From a virus: a DNA stretch of 64,000 bases. The position numbers and the translations under genes are program-made. The notes under the pieces are model-generated. The model was not told the origin of the DNA and ran no database searches. It saw only the letters and a list, made by a program, of their open reading frames with translations. This document shows, in pieces, positions 50,478 to 58,608 of the stretch; positions within the stretch are counted from its first letter, which is position 1; each line of letters opens with the position of its first letter. The DNA lies in IMG/VR virus record IMGVR_UViG_3300035670_000127, positions 17,364 to 81,363 of that record; one strand, given 5' to 3'.

Positions 50478-51632
50478 ATGAATTTAGAACTAACCAAAAA
50501 AGAGATTCTCCCACCTTTAAAAATAGTCGGCGGCGTGATAGAAACGAAACAAGTCATGTCTATTATGAGTCATTACCTCCTACGCACCGAGGGCGCCGTA
50601 TTGACTATCATAGGGGGTGACAATGAAGTTGAAATGCAACACACGATTCCAGTTGAAACTGGCAACGATTTTAGTGTCACCCTCCCCCGTAAGGTTTTAG
50701 ATGTAATTCGTTCGTTGCCAGACGGCAGTGATGTGTCTATCAAAAGCAAGGGTGATTCTGACTCTGGACAGGTCGTGGTTGCCTCCGGTAAAAGCCGCTT
50801 CACTTTAGCTACCCTCTCAGCCGAGGACTACCCTAACAGCCCTGACATACAGGCGTCTGCGCCTTCTAAAAAGAAAGGGAAGGATAAGGGAACGGTGACT
50901 CAATTTACCCTCCCACAAGCCGATTTAAAGACATACCTATCAAGGGTGGCATTTTGCATTGCCTCCAATGATGTGCGATACTATTTAATGGGTGTGAAAT
51001 TAGAACTGCACGACGACCAGCTATCCCTAGCCGCAACGGATGGCCATCGTCTCGCTGTTGCCAGTGCTGAATTGGAGACCAATAGCACGACGGGCGACAT
51101 AGATGTGATAGTCCCACGAAAGGCCGTTTTGGAACTGTTAAAGTTACTGGGCGACGAGGGTGAGGTAACGGCGCTATGTAGTCCTACTCATTGCAAATTC
51201 ATTATTCGTGATAACCTCACTCTCGTTAGCAAGTTGATTGATGGTAGCTACCCTGACTGGCAGAGCGTCATTCCCCAAAACGCGGGCATGTTAGTCGTAG
51301 CTGACACAGCTCAGTTAAAACAGGCAATTCAAAGGGTGATGTTGCTTTCCAATGAAAAGTACAAAGGAGTGCGACTGACGCTAGGTGAAAACCTCCTGAC
51401 TTTGAACGCTAGGAATCCTAACCAAGAGGAGGCCAGCGAGGAGTTAGAAGTGGTTTATACAGGCGACGCTTTAGAGATTGGGTTCAATGGGCAATACCTG
51501 TTAGAGGTGCTAAGTACCATCCCCACCGCGAAGACTCGACTGGCATTCACCGATTCAAATTCCAGCGTACTCATTACCCCACCCGACGAGCATCAGTTAA
51601 TGCAATGGATAGTGATGCCGATGCGATTATAG
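50478..51632 (+). CDS. dnaN: DNA polymerase III beta sliding clamp
   Basis: The 384-residue protein is full length for DnaN. It keeps typical sites: VIPRKAVLELLKLL, DGSYPDWQSVIP, ATDGHRLAVA, GFNGQYLLEVLS, LITPPDE and the C-terminal MPMRL. The clamp holds the replicative polymerase on DNA. No phage polymerase is visible in this window, so it may recruit the host enzyme or a polymerase outside it. It has its own promoter and follows origin-like element B. Confidence 0.95.
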   Translation: MNLELTKKEILPPLKIVGGVIETKQVMSIMSHYLLRTEGAVLTIIGGDNEVEMQHTIPVETGNDFSVTLPRKVLDVIRSLPDGSDVSIKSKGDSDSGQVVVASGKSRFTLATLSAEDYPNSPDIQASAPSKKKGKDKGTVTQFTLPQADLKTYLSRVAFCIASNDVRYYLMGVKLELHDDQLSLAATDGHRLAVASAELETNSTTGDIDVIVPRKAVLELLKLLGDEGEVTALCSPTHCKFIIRDNLTLVSKLIDGSYPDWQSVIPQNAGMLVVADTAQLKQAIQRVMLLSNEKYKGVRLTLGENLLTLNARNPNQEEASEELEVVYTGDALEIGFNGQYLLEVLSTIPTAKTRLAFTDSNSSVLITPPDEHQLMQWIVMPMRL

Positions 51633-51700
51633 CACTTGAAAACGGGCAGGGACGCCCTTAGCTTAAAACCACATAAAAAACGTAAAGTCTGTAAATTACT

Positions 51701-52066
51701 ATGAAAGAAAAGTTTAGTCACTCTAAAATTAAAGCCGCTATCAAGGGTAGCGGGGGTGTGAAGTTAAGAGTATGTAAGGCTATTAATATATCTCGTCCCC
51801 ACCTTGACCATTTATTAAAGAAATGGCCTGACTTGCAAGCCGCTATAGAAGCTGAAAAGGAGGATATGGTTGACATGTATGAATCAACACTACATACTAT
51901 TGCCATTAAAGAAAAGGACATAAAAGCTATTATGTTTTATTTACGCTACTCAAAAGCTGGCCGCAACCGTGGCTACGGCATTGAGTCCGAAACCCCTAAA
52001 GGAGGCAACGTTAACGCCATCCTAGAAGGATTAGCTAATAAAATTGAACAAGGTGGAGACGAATAA
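51701..52066 (+). CDS. Small terminase subunit-like HTH protein
   Basis: The 121-residue protein has an N-terminal helix-turn-helix (HSKIKAAIKGSGGVKLRVCKAINISRPHLDHLLKKWPDLQAAIEAEK) and the segment TIAIKEKDIKAIMFYLRYSKAGRNRGYG, typical of small terminases. It probably recognises the packaging site. It starts the packaging cassette 2 bp before the ParB-like gene. Confidence 0.75.
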   Translation: MKEKFSHSKIKAAIKGSGGVKLRVCKAINISRPHLDHLLKKWPDLQAAIEAEKEDMVDMYESTLHTIAIKEKDIKAIMFYLRYSKAGRNRGYGIESETPKGGNVNAILEGLANKIEQGGDE

Positions 52067-52068
52067 TT

Positions 52069-52686
52069 ATGCCTTATAAACAAGATAAACGCAATGCCAA
52101 CCGCGGGACCGACCGCGGTCGTGACGAGTTAAGACAGTCCCTTAAACGTCTCGGTGCAGGCCGTTCGGTTCTAGTGGATAAGAATGGTGTTGCTATCGCA
52201 GGCAATAAAACTTTGGAAGCCGCCACTGAGCTTGGTTTAACTAAAACACTGGAAGTTGAGACCGATGGTAACACATTGGTCGTGGTGAAAAGAATTGACC
52301 TTGACTTAGAAACTGATATTAAGGCGAGAGAGATGGCTTTTGCAGACAACAAGATAGGTCAAGATAACCAAAACTGGGACCCGGAGATACTCAAAACTGA
52401 CTTGGCGTTATTAGACAGCGACTTCTTGAATGGGTTATGGAAAGAGGATGATTTATCCGTCCTTTCAGTTATCGGTGATGATATAGAGAAGTCAGGTACA
52501 TTAAGTCCTCAATGGGGTAAAATAGGTGATACAAATACAATCAAATGCTTGATTGGAGAGACTGAATTTAGAGTCTCTGAATCCTCCTACATGGCTTTTA
52601 TGGAATCAGTTGAAAGGTTTATGCCTGAGCTATCCCAAAAAAATTCAGCACAAAAGGTATTTGAGGATGCGTTTCGCGATAATTGA
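52069..52686 (+). CDS. ParB/Srx-like domain protein
   Basis: Residues of about 10-120 match the ParB-N/Srx fold seen in phage DNA-modification contexts: RDELRQSLKRLGAGRSVLVDKNGVAIAGNKTLEAATELG, then KAREMAFADNKIGQDNQNWDPEIL. There is no HTH or C-terminal dimer domain of true ParB partition proteins. The last 55 residues are different and may interact with the next protein, whose start overlaps by 20 bp. Confidence 0.78.
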   Translation: MPYKQDKRNANRGTDRGRDELRQSLKRLGAGRSVLVDKNGVAIAGNKTLEAATELGLTKTLEVETDGNTLVVVKRIDLDLETDIKAREMAFADNKIGQDNQNWDPEILKTDLALLDSDFLNGLWKEDDLSVLSVIGDDIEKSGTLSPQWGKIGDTNTIKCLIGETEFRVSESSYMAFMESVERFMPELSQKNSAQKVFEDAFRDN

Positions 52687-53956
52687 TGTGACCGGTAAAG
52701 CCGACGATCCACGCTTTGATGGTATGGCAGTTAGATACCTAAAATACGAATTAGAACGACTAGGAGCCACCGTAGTTAACTTACCCCAATTAGCCGACAT
52801 AGTATTGCTATCCAGTGTAAGCGCGGCTCACTGGAAATCAGTACCCTCCCTCATTAAGAAAAACGGTATCCGACGCAATAGGCAAAAAATCATACTAGGA
52901 GGCCAATGTTCGACCTCTCCAAAATCTTTTGAGGATTATGTCGATATTATTTGTGTAGGGGAGGGTCGCAGGTTTATAGAGACATTAGTAAATGGCGGAT
53001 TTAATGAAGCCGCCAAATTACCTAACAGTTGGATAAAAGGGGAGGATAGAGAAGTTATACCAGACTATGACTTCCCTTACGATATTCCACCTATTAAGTG
53101 CCTTGACGGGCAGACGCGAATATTTGCATCAAGGGGTTGCAAAAAGAAATGCCTATTTTGTCAAATTGGCTGGGATAGAGAGTATACAGAAAACAGTCCA
53201 GAAAGAGTAGCATACTTAGAAAAACAACTTATCACTAACAGACATAAAATCAACTATGTAACCAATGATTTACCTAGCCTGAGCTTCTTTAATCAACTGA
53301 ATCATTACGAGCATTTTTCTGGGAGCTACTCTCACTTAAAAATAATGCTACAGGAAATCGGATTAAAATCCCTATATAGCAAAATGGGTGATAACCCTTC
53401 TATAAGGATAGGTGTAGAGGCAAGTAGCGAAAGACTAAGGAGGTTCATTGGTAAGCCAATAAAAACTAAAGATTTACTTGAAACAAGTTGCCTTTTGCTT
53501 AACTACGGTTTCAAGGTCAAGTGGTTTATGATTCTAGGGTTGCCTGGCGAAACAGACGATGATTTTATGGAGCTAAGAGAGTGCGTAAATTACGTTAAGC
53601 ATAATGTAACCAGAGGGTTATTAAGAATTAACTTTACGGCATTCCAACCCTTTCCGTCTACTCCTTTATGTATCCCTCCTTTAGAGGATTCATACCAAAC
53701 ACGGATTGATAGTTTTTATGATTGGTTTTTTGAAAAGAGCGGCTACACTTGCAGAGTGCAACTTTTAAGAGGCTGCAAGCCCGCCTCACGCCTAGAACAA
53801 GCCATGGGTATTATGAGTTGCACTGAAGAGGAATTACGTCGCGGCTGGTTATTTCATGACCCTCCTAATTGGAGAGTCAGGTATGCCTACCGCGATAAAA
53901 TCAGAATAGCCTATAACGCTTATGCCAAAAAGACTGGGTTGCCAGTCGGCAAATAA
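52667..53956 (+). CDS. Radical SAM protein with B12-binding-like N-terminus
   Basis: I start at ATG 52667 (MRFAIIDVTG), inside the ParB-like gene. A frame is open further upstream. The N-terminal Rossmann-like part (ADIVLLSSVSAAHW..., KIILGGQCST, VDIICVGEGRRF) resembles B12-binding domains but lacks the DxHxxG loop. Residues of about 150-160 carry CKKKCLFC, the CxxxCxxC cluster site. Then follow RIGVEASSERLRRFI and WFMILGLPGETDDDF. Its substrate is unknown. It lies between the ParB-like gene and the large terminase. Confidence 0.85.
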   Translation: MRFAIIDVTGKADDPRFDGMAVRYLKYELERLGATVVNLPQLADIVLLSSVSAAHWKSVPSLIKKNGIRRNRQKIILGGQCSTSPKSFEDYVDIICVGEGRRFIETLVNGGFNEAAKLPNSWIKGEDREVIPDYDFPYDIPPIKCLDGQTRIFASRGCKKKCLFCQIGWDREYTENSPERVAYLEKQLITNRHKINYVTNDLPSLSFFNQLNHYEHFSGSYSHLKIMLQEIGLKSLYSKMGDNPSIRIGVEASSERLRRFIGKPIKTKDLLETSCLLLNYGFKVKWFMILGLPGETDDDFMELRECVNYVKHNVTRGLLRINFTAFQPFPSTPLCIPPLEDSYQTRIDSFYDWFFEKSGYTCRVQLLRGCKPASRLEQAMGIMSCTEEELRRGWLFHDPPNWRVRYAYRDKIRIAYNAYAKKTGLPVGK

Positions 53957-53959
53957 CTT

Positions 53960-55243
53960 ATGCCATGGAAAATCCCAGCCCGTAGCACCCTCCCACACCG
54001 CTCTATCCTAACCTCCGCTGACCCTGACGGGTCGCGGTTAAACCTTTGGGTAGGGTCGGTGCGTTCGGGCAAAACCATCACCTCCTTACTCGCCTTTCTG
54101 AAATGGCTAAACCATGCACCGCCGGGTCCACTCGCCATCACTGGCAACACGAGTGACACGATTAACCGTAATATCCTACTCCCCTTAATGGACTTTTTAG
54201 GAGGTGAGCCGCTCTGTGATTTTTCCGTGGGGAGACGAATAGGGAAGTTATTTAACCGCACGGTGCATATCGTATCCGGCAACGATGAGTCCAGTTACAA
54301 GCGATTGCAAGGGGCGACCTTCGCTGGCGCCTACTGCGACGAGGTGACAACCTATCCTAAATCATTCTGGCTAATGCTACTCAGTCGCCTGTCATTAAGA
54401 GGCGCGAGACTATTCGGCACGACCAACCCAGACGTGCCAACCCATTGGCTAAAGACTGAGTTTATAGATAACGAGGAGGTGGATAACAAACGGGTCTTTC
54501 AATTCAGTTTATACGACAATCCATTCCTAGACCCTGACTACATTCACTCCTTAGAAACTGAGTACACTGGGGTTTGGAAAAAGAGATACATAGAGGGGCT
54601 TTGGGTAGCTGGGAGTGGGGTGATTTACGATTGCTTTGGGGAGGCTAACATCATTGCAGATAGTAAGCAATACCTATCGCGTTGCCAACGGGTGTGGGCA
54701 GGCTGTGACTACGGTACCGTCAATCCCCTGGCGTTCGGTTTATTTGGACTGGACTATGACGGGCAAACGATATACCAGTTTGCAGAATATTACTACGATT
54801 CTAAACAAACTGGTATCCAAAAAAGTGATGACGATTACGTCGTGGCCATTCAAGAATTTTTAGAAGGGTTGGGGATGCAAGTGAGTACCCTTGACGGCAT
54901 GTACGTCGACCCCTCCGCCGCTTCTTTTATCCTAGCTTTACGGCAAGCCGATGTACCTGTCATTCCTGCCCATAACGCGGTATTAGATGGCATTCAACAC
55001 GTCTATACACTTCTCTCTAAAAAACAACTCCTTATTGATGTGGGGTGTGTCAACACCATCAAACAACTCTATAGTTATTCGTGGGATACTCGCGCATCCA
55101 ATCGTGGTAAAGAACAACCTCTTAAATCAGATGACCACGCGGTGGACTGCCTTCGCTATGCGCTTTGGTCAACTAAAATTAGAGAATCGGATTACACCGG
55201 CCTAGAAGGAATTGTCACCCGTCCCCGTACTAGGAGGGGTTAG
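53960..55243 (+). CDS. Terminase large subunit
   Basis: The 427-residue packaging motor has Walker A GSVRSGKTITSLL, Walker B AGAYCDEV with ATFAG before it, and coupling motif FGTTNPD. The nuclease half has CDYGTVNPLAFGLFGLD, YVDPSA, and DDHAVDCLRYALW, whose Asp residues bind metal. It cuts and pumps DNA into the prohead. It starts 3 bp after the radical SAM gene. Confidence 0.95.
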   Translation: MPWKIPARSTLPHRSILTSADPDGSRLNLWVGSVRSGKTITSLLAFLKWLNHAPPGPLAITGNTSDTINRNILLPLMDFLGGEPLCDFSVGRRIGKLFNRTVHIVSGNDESSYKRLQGATFAGAYCDEVTTYPKSFWLMLLSRLSLRGARLFGTTNPDVPTHWLKTEFIDNEEVDNKRVFQFSLYDNPFLDPDYIHSLETEYTGVWKKRYIEGLWVAGSGVIYDCFGEANIIADSKQYLSRCQRVWAGCDYGTVNPLAFGLFGLDYDGQTIYQFAEYYYDSKQTGIQKSDDDYVVAIQEFLEGLGMQVSTLDGMYVDPSAASFILALRQADVPVIPAHNAVLDGIQHVYTLLSKKQLLIDVGCVNTIKQLYSYSWDTRASNRGKEQPLKSDDHAVDCLRYALWSTKIRESDYTGLEGIVTRPRTRRG

Positions 55244-55415
55244 GGTCGCAGTGGAGGTGATAAAAAGTCGCCTCCACCTCCTTTGGCCTACCCTCTTTTT
55301 CCATCCCTTGAATTGCATACCGAATGAAGGGCGACTCGACCTCAATAATCGACCCGCAACCCTTGCATAACATCACGGTATCATTACGCTTTGAAAGCAT
55401 GTCTAGTTGAAACAT
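55230..55415 (-). CDS. Small putative zinc-finger protein (61 aa)
   Basis: The 61-residue protein has CKGCG near residue 17 and HLHC near the C-terminus, enough for one zinc site. AGAGATAGGTAT precedes the ATG. It converges on the terminase gene and overlaps its end by 14 bp. A hairpin (GTGGAGG 55251-55257 with CCTCCAC 55271-55277) lies in its 3' end. Confidence 0.5.
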   Translation of the reverse strand: MFQLDMLSKRNDTVMLCKGCGSIIEVESPFIRYAIQGMEKEGRPKEVEATFYHLHCDPNPS

Positions 55416-55491
55416 ATACCTATCTCTAATCGTGGTTTTATATCACTATTTCAAAATCAGTGCCACCTTATAATAATTATCTATTCCTTAA

Positions 55492-55522
55492 CAGTGTAAA
55501 GCGCAGTCCAAAAATTAGACAC
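55492..55522. repeat. 31-bp dispersed repeat, copy 2 (opposite orientation)
   Basis: The reverse complement matches 29 of 31 bases of 20571-20601. The central palindrome is imperfect here (GTCCAAAAATTAGAC). It lies in an intergenic gap, not in a gene. Otherwise 55416-55643 shows no clear feature. Confidence 0.7.
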
Positions 55523-55643
55523 AGGAATGGATACTGACACACCACTACCATACCAAACCCCGCATGGCTAGTGATAAATTCCTGAGTGGCATAAGGATTG
55601 AAATACATTAGACATTATCGTCAACAAAACAAAACAAAAGCGT

Positions 55644-55859
55644 ATGACAAAAGCAATAATGCAACGTTACGCGCCGCCCCAAAGCGAAGACACCCTCTTA
55701 GTTGTAGTTCCAGTGGGTGCGGTAGGGGAGGCGATAATAATTGGGGTACTGAATAGCAACGGTTTTAATTCAGTGCCTAAACAAAAACGATTCCGTATAA
55801 ACGGCTTGTTGCCAAACGGGATATTTAATTTAGAGGATTATTTACCATGTTCGATTTGA
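55644..55859 (+). CDS. Small hypothetical protein (71 aa)
   Basis: I do not recognise this protein. It has strands (DTLLVVVPVGAVGEAIIIGVL) and a basic patch (PKQKRFRINGLL). Its 3' end overlaps the next gene by 13 bp, so the two are probably coupled. It starts the recombination operon. Confidence 0.5.
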   Translation: MTKAIMQRYAPPQSEDTLLVVVPVGAVGEAIIIGVLNSNGFNSVPKQKRFRINGLLPNGIFNLEDYLPCSI

Positions 55860-56176
55860 ATCAGAAAGTTGCCTCCGCTGGGGAGTTGTACGACCTCCTT
55901 AGTGACACGGCTAGGGTGTTAAATAATGGGATGCCACCTGACCCGACGCCAGAAATATTACAAATGGAGAGTGACCTAAGACTGCGTATCGCGGGAGGTA
56001 TTATCAATATACTACGGGATGCCAACCTACCTGTTACTACCTTGGTTACAGAAACAGTCGGTGATGAGCCTGTTACCTATCCTGCGACCATCATTGGCTT
56101 GTTGTATAGGGGTCAGTATGATGACTTTATCACCGCGGTTCAAAAAATTAAGGCGGGGGAGGCGGGTCAAGTATGA
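55847..56176 (+). CDS. Hypothetical protein (109 aa)
   Basis: I do not recognise this protein. It is mainly helical (KVASAGELYDLLSDTARVLNNG, RLRIAGGIINILRDANL) and overlaps the RecE-like gene by 4 bp. GAGGATTATTTACC precedes the ATG. Position suggests a small recombination accessory protein. Confidence 0.6.
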   Translation: MFDLNQKVASAGELYDLLSDTARVLNNGMPPDPTPEILQMESDLRLRIAGGIINILRDANLPVTTLVTETVGDEPVTYPATIIGLLYRGQYDDFITAVQKIKAGEAGQV

Positions 56177-56967
56177 TTTACCATCCCACTGAAAAACAAA
56201 AGCCGCTTCATTTTAGCGGCTTGTCTATCCTCCTAAATAAGAGTCCAGCGCATTATGCCGCGGCCAAATTCTTTAGAGAGGATAGGGATAGCCAATCCTT
56301 TAAAATCGGACGGGCTTTTCACTACCTGTTACTGGAATGCACCCCAGAGGAGCGTCGGGCTTACTTTGATAAGTTTTGGGTTATGCCAGAGGGTCTCACT
56401 TTACGGCATAAAAAAGGCAAGGAATTTGCCGCAACCCACGACCCACTACTTAGATTAACCCCGTCGGTTAGAAAACAGCACCGTGTCTATACTGACATGA
56501 TAGCCGCTTGTGAAGCCTCGCCGCTGGTAGCGAAGTTTCTAACCACTCCAAAGGAGTTAAGGGAGGTGAAGTTAGAGTGGTATGACCCATTCTTGGGGCT
56601 TGATTGTGCAGGCCGTGCCGACCTCATTTTATTAGAGGAGAATCAACGCTATCGGATAGTGGACTTCAAAACCACCGAGGATTGCAGTATCCAAAAATTT
56701 GGCCGCAGTGTGGAAAAATATATGTATCACATGCAAGCGGCCATGTATAGGGAGGGGTTGCAATTTGAGTACGGGTTAGACTACCTACCCAGCTACTCGA
56801 TTGTGGCAATTGAAAAAGTCCCACCTTTTGCTTTACAGGTGTACTCACTCAGTGAATCAATTCTTGAGGTTGGGAGTCAGTTGTATAAACGTGCAGCTGA
56901 GATTTATAGCGGCTGTTTAAAGTCTGGGCAATGGCCTTCTTATAGCACTGAATCTATCGTGTTATGA
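56173..56967 (+). CDS. RecE/DUF3799-like PD-(D/E)XK exonuclease
   Basis: The 264-residue protein matches the RecE C-terminal nuclease family: LHFSGLSILLNKSPAHYAAAKF, KIGRAFHYLLLE, EVKLEWYDPFLGLDCAGRADLIL, RYRIVDFKTTEDCS, and MQAAMYREGL. The nuclease signature is D (GRAD) and D-x-K (VDFKTT), with the QxxxY motif after. It resects 5' ends for the annealase encoded next. Confidence 0.9.
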   Translation: MIYHPTEKQKPLHFSGLSILLNKSPAHYAAAKFFREDRDSQSFKIGRAFHYLLLECTPEERRAYFDKFWVMPEGLTLRHKKGKEFAATHDPLLRLTPSVRKQHRVYTDMIAACEASPLVAKFLTTPKELREVKLEWYDPFLGLDCAGRADLILLEENQRYRIVDFKTTEDCSIQKFGRSVEKYMYHMQAAMYREGLQFEYGLDYLPSYSIVAIEKVPPFALQVYSLSESILEVGSQLYKRAAEIYSGCLKSGQWPSYSTESIVL

Positions 56968-56985
56968 TAGCCTAAAGAGGAACGA

Positions 56986-57819
56986 ATGATGACGTTAGAA
57001 CAAAACCCTTATCAAGCAGGATACTCGATTATCCCTGACACAGAAAGTAGGCAACCACAAGGGACGGATTTCTTAGATGACTGGCAGTTAAAGGCATTAG
57101 GTAGCCCGACCCCTAAACCACTGATACGAGCCCGTAAAGGACAGGGCGGGAAGGTGTTTTATTATGTTCCTACCAGTTTCGTGATAGGCATATTAAACCG
57201 CCACTTTAGAGGGAACTGGTCAACGCAATTGGATGTTATCCATATACCCAGTCCAATTAAGAAAGGAGTGGATGACAATGTAGTGGTTAAGATTAGGTTG
57301 ACGGCTGTAGCCAATGGTATTTCCGTCACAAAGGAGCAGTTTGGTGAACAGGTCATCCCAATTAGTGATAGCGGCTCATTAGGTATGAGCTTAGGGGATG
57401 CACTCAAGGCGGCGGGCAGTGACGCTTTGAGAAAGGCGGCCTCTTTATTCGGAGTCGCAATTGACTTGTACAACCCCGTAAAAACTGATGGCCCACAAGT
57501 AGTCAATGTGGAATCAAAGTATGAGGCATTTCCACAAGGGATTTATGAGTCTCCTGAACTCCCAAGAGAGAGCATAGAATTTACCCAGCGACGGGCGGCG
57601 TTGCAACTGATGGTGAATCAGTTACCTGACATACCTAGAAAACGGTTTGAACGTATGCTAGTGAATATCACAGAAAAGCTGGCGACCACTGGTGCAAAAA
57701 CCTTTACCCTTGATAACGTGCCGCAAGAAGTGCTTGCTAACTTAGAAAACTGGGTAACGAAGGCAATTGAACCGACACAGATAGCCACCGAAGCAGAAAT
57801 GAATGTCGGTGCTCCGTAA
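56986..57819 (+). CDS. Rad52/Rad22-like single-strand annealing protein
   Basis: The 277-residue protein has the Rad52-type segment YYVPTSFVIGILNRHFRGNWSTQ, VKIRLTAVANGISVTKEQFGEQ, and SLGMSLGDALKAAGSDALRKAASLFGVAIDLY. This fold anneals single strands. With the RecE-like nuclease it forms an exonuclease-annealase pair for recombination and replication restart. GAGGAACGA precedes the ATGATG start. Confidence 0.88.
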   Translation: MMTLEQNPYQAGYSIIPDTESRQPQGTDFLDDWQLKALGSPTPKPLIRARKGQGGKVFYYVPTSFVIGILNRHFRGNWSTQLDVIHIPSPIKKGVDDNVVVKIRLTAVANGISVTKEQFGEQVIPISDSGSLGMSLGDALKAAGSDALRKAASLFGVAIDLYNPVKTDGPQVVNVESKYEAFPQGIYESPELPRESIEFTQRRAALQLMVNQLPDIPRKRFERMLVNITEKLATTGAKTFTLDNVPQEVLANLENWVTKAIEPTQIATEAEMNVGAP

Positions 57820-57829
57820 TTAACCACCG

Positions 57830-57856
57830 CCTCCTGACTAAGTCGGGAGGCTATCA
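57830..57856 (+). terminator. GC-rich hairpin after the annealase
   Basis: GCCTCCTGACT and CGGGAGGC form a stem just past the annealase stop. No T-tract follows, so it may only stabilise the message end. Confidence 0.45.
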
Positions 57857-57874
57857 CAAACAAATGAGGTCTTT

Positions 57875-58129
57875 ATGACATTTAACGAGTATGTAGTAAA
57901 GTATTGTACTAATAGAGGCATGTGGCCTGACCAAGCTGAAAAGGTACTGGAGAACATGCGGCAGACGCAGGCAACGATTGGTTTTGACGACTTGCGTTGG
58001 CAAGACCATATTGAAGGTTATCCACCTATGCTTATGATAGGCTTTGGTTTGAACATCAAAACAGCGGCATTAAAGTTTATTGACGAAACAATACCGCAAG
58101 CTTTTTTCAGACCTCTTTTCGCTGATTAA
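57875..58129 (+). CDS. Hypothetical protein (84 aa)
   Basis: I do not recognise this protein. It is helical (MTFNEYVVKYCTNRGMWPDQAEKVLENMRQTQ) then strand-rich (MLMIGFGLNIKTAALKF). GAGGTCTTT precedes the ATG. It lies between the annealase and the primase genes. Confidence 0.6.
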   Translation: MTFNEYVVKYCTNRGMWPDQAEKVLENMRQTQATIGFDDLRWQDHIEGYPPMLMIGFGLNIKTAALKFIDETIPQAFFRPLFAD

Positions 58130-58293
58130 GATGCAACCTACAATACCCTGAGACGACGGCATACCATTCTAAACTATACTACTCAGCCGCTTGATTCAAT
58201 AAGGGGGCGGCTTCCTATAAGTGCCCTTACTTAAAAAATTAACCGCCTCCCCTGCGTTATGCAGTGGGGGCATCCATAAGAGACTAATAAAGT

Positions 58294-58608
58294 ATGAAAC
58301 ATGCGTTACTAATTGGGTGTGACGGGAAGTATCTAAAAAGCATCAAAACAGTCCTGGCAAGCTATGAAATATCAGTCATTCGTCATGTCGAAGGCAGGCA
58401 TAGACATGAACAATCACGAGTGACTGTCAACATCCCACAAAAGACCGACTTAATGATTATATTCACTGATTACTTGGGTCATAATATAATGAATTTGTAC
58501 CGTGACGCGGTAAAAGGTACGGGAGTAAAGACTATCCTCTGTAAGAGGTCTGCACCGTTATTAAATCAGCATTTGGAGAAACTATATGCTACAGAAACGA
58601 CGGTTTGA
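58294..58608 (+). CDS. DUF2325-like protein
   Basis: The 104-residue protein begins MKHALLIGCDGKYLKSIKTVLASYEI and has QKTDLMIIFTDYLGHNIMNLYRDAVKGTGVKTILCKRSAPLL, the pattern of the DUF2325 family: a DLVIvFTDyvsHn core and a CKRS end. No reaction is established. It overlaps the primase start by 23 bp, so a link to replication control is possible. Confidence 0.75.
   Translation: MKHALLIGCDGKYLKSIKTVLASYEISVIRHVEGRHRHEQSRVTVNIPQKTDLMIIFTDYLGHNIMNLYRDAVKGTGVKTILCKRSAPLLNQHLEKLYATETTV

Noticed and set aside
52069-52686. ParB partition protein
   Set aside because: Only the ParB-N/Srx-like domain is present; no HTH or ParA gene is nearby, and the partition locus is ParM-type.
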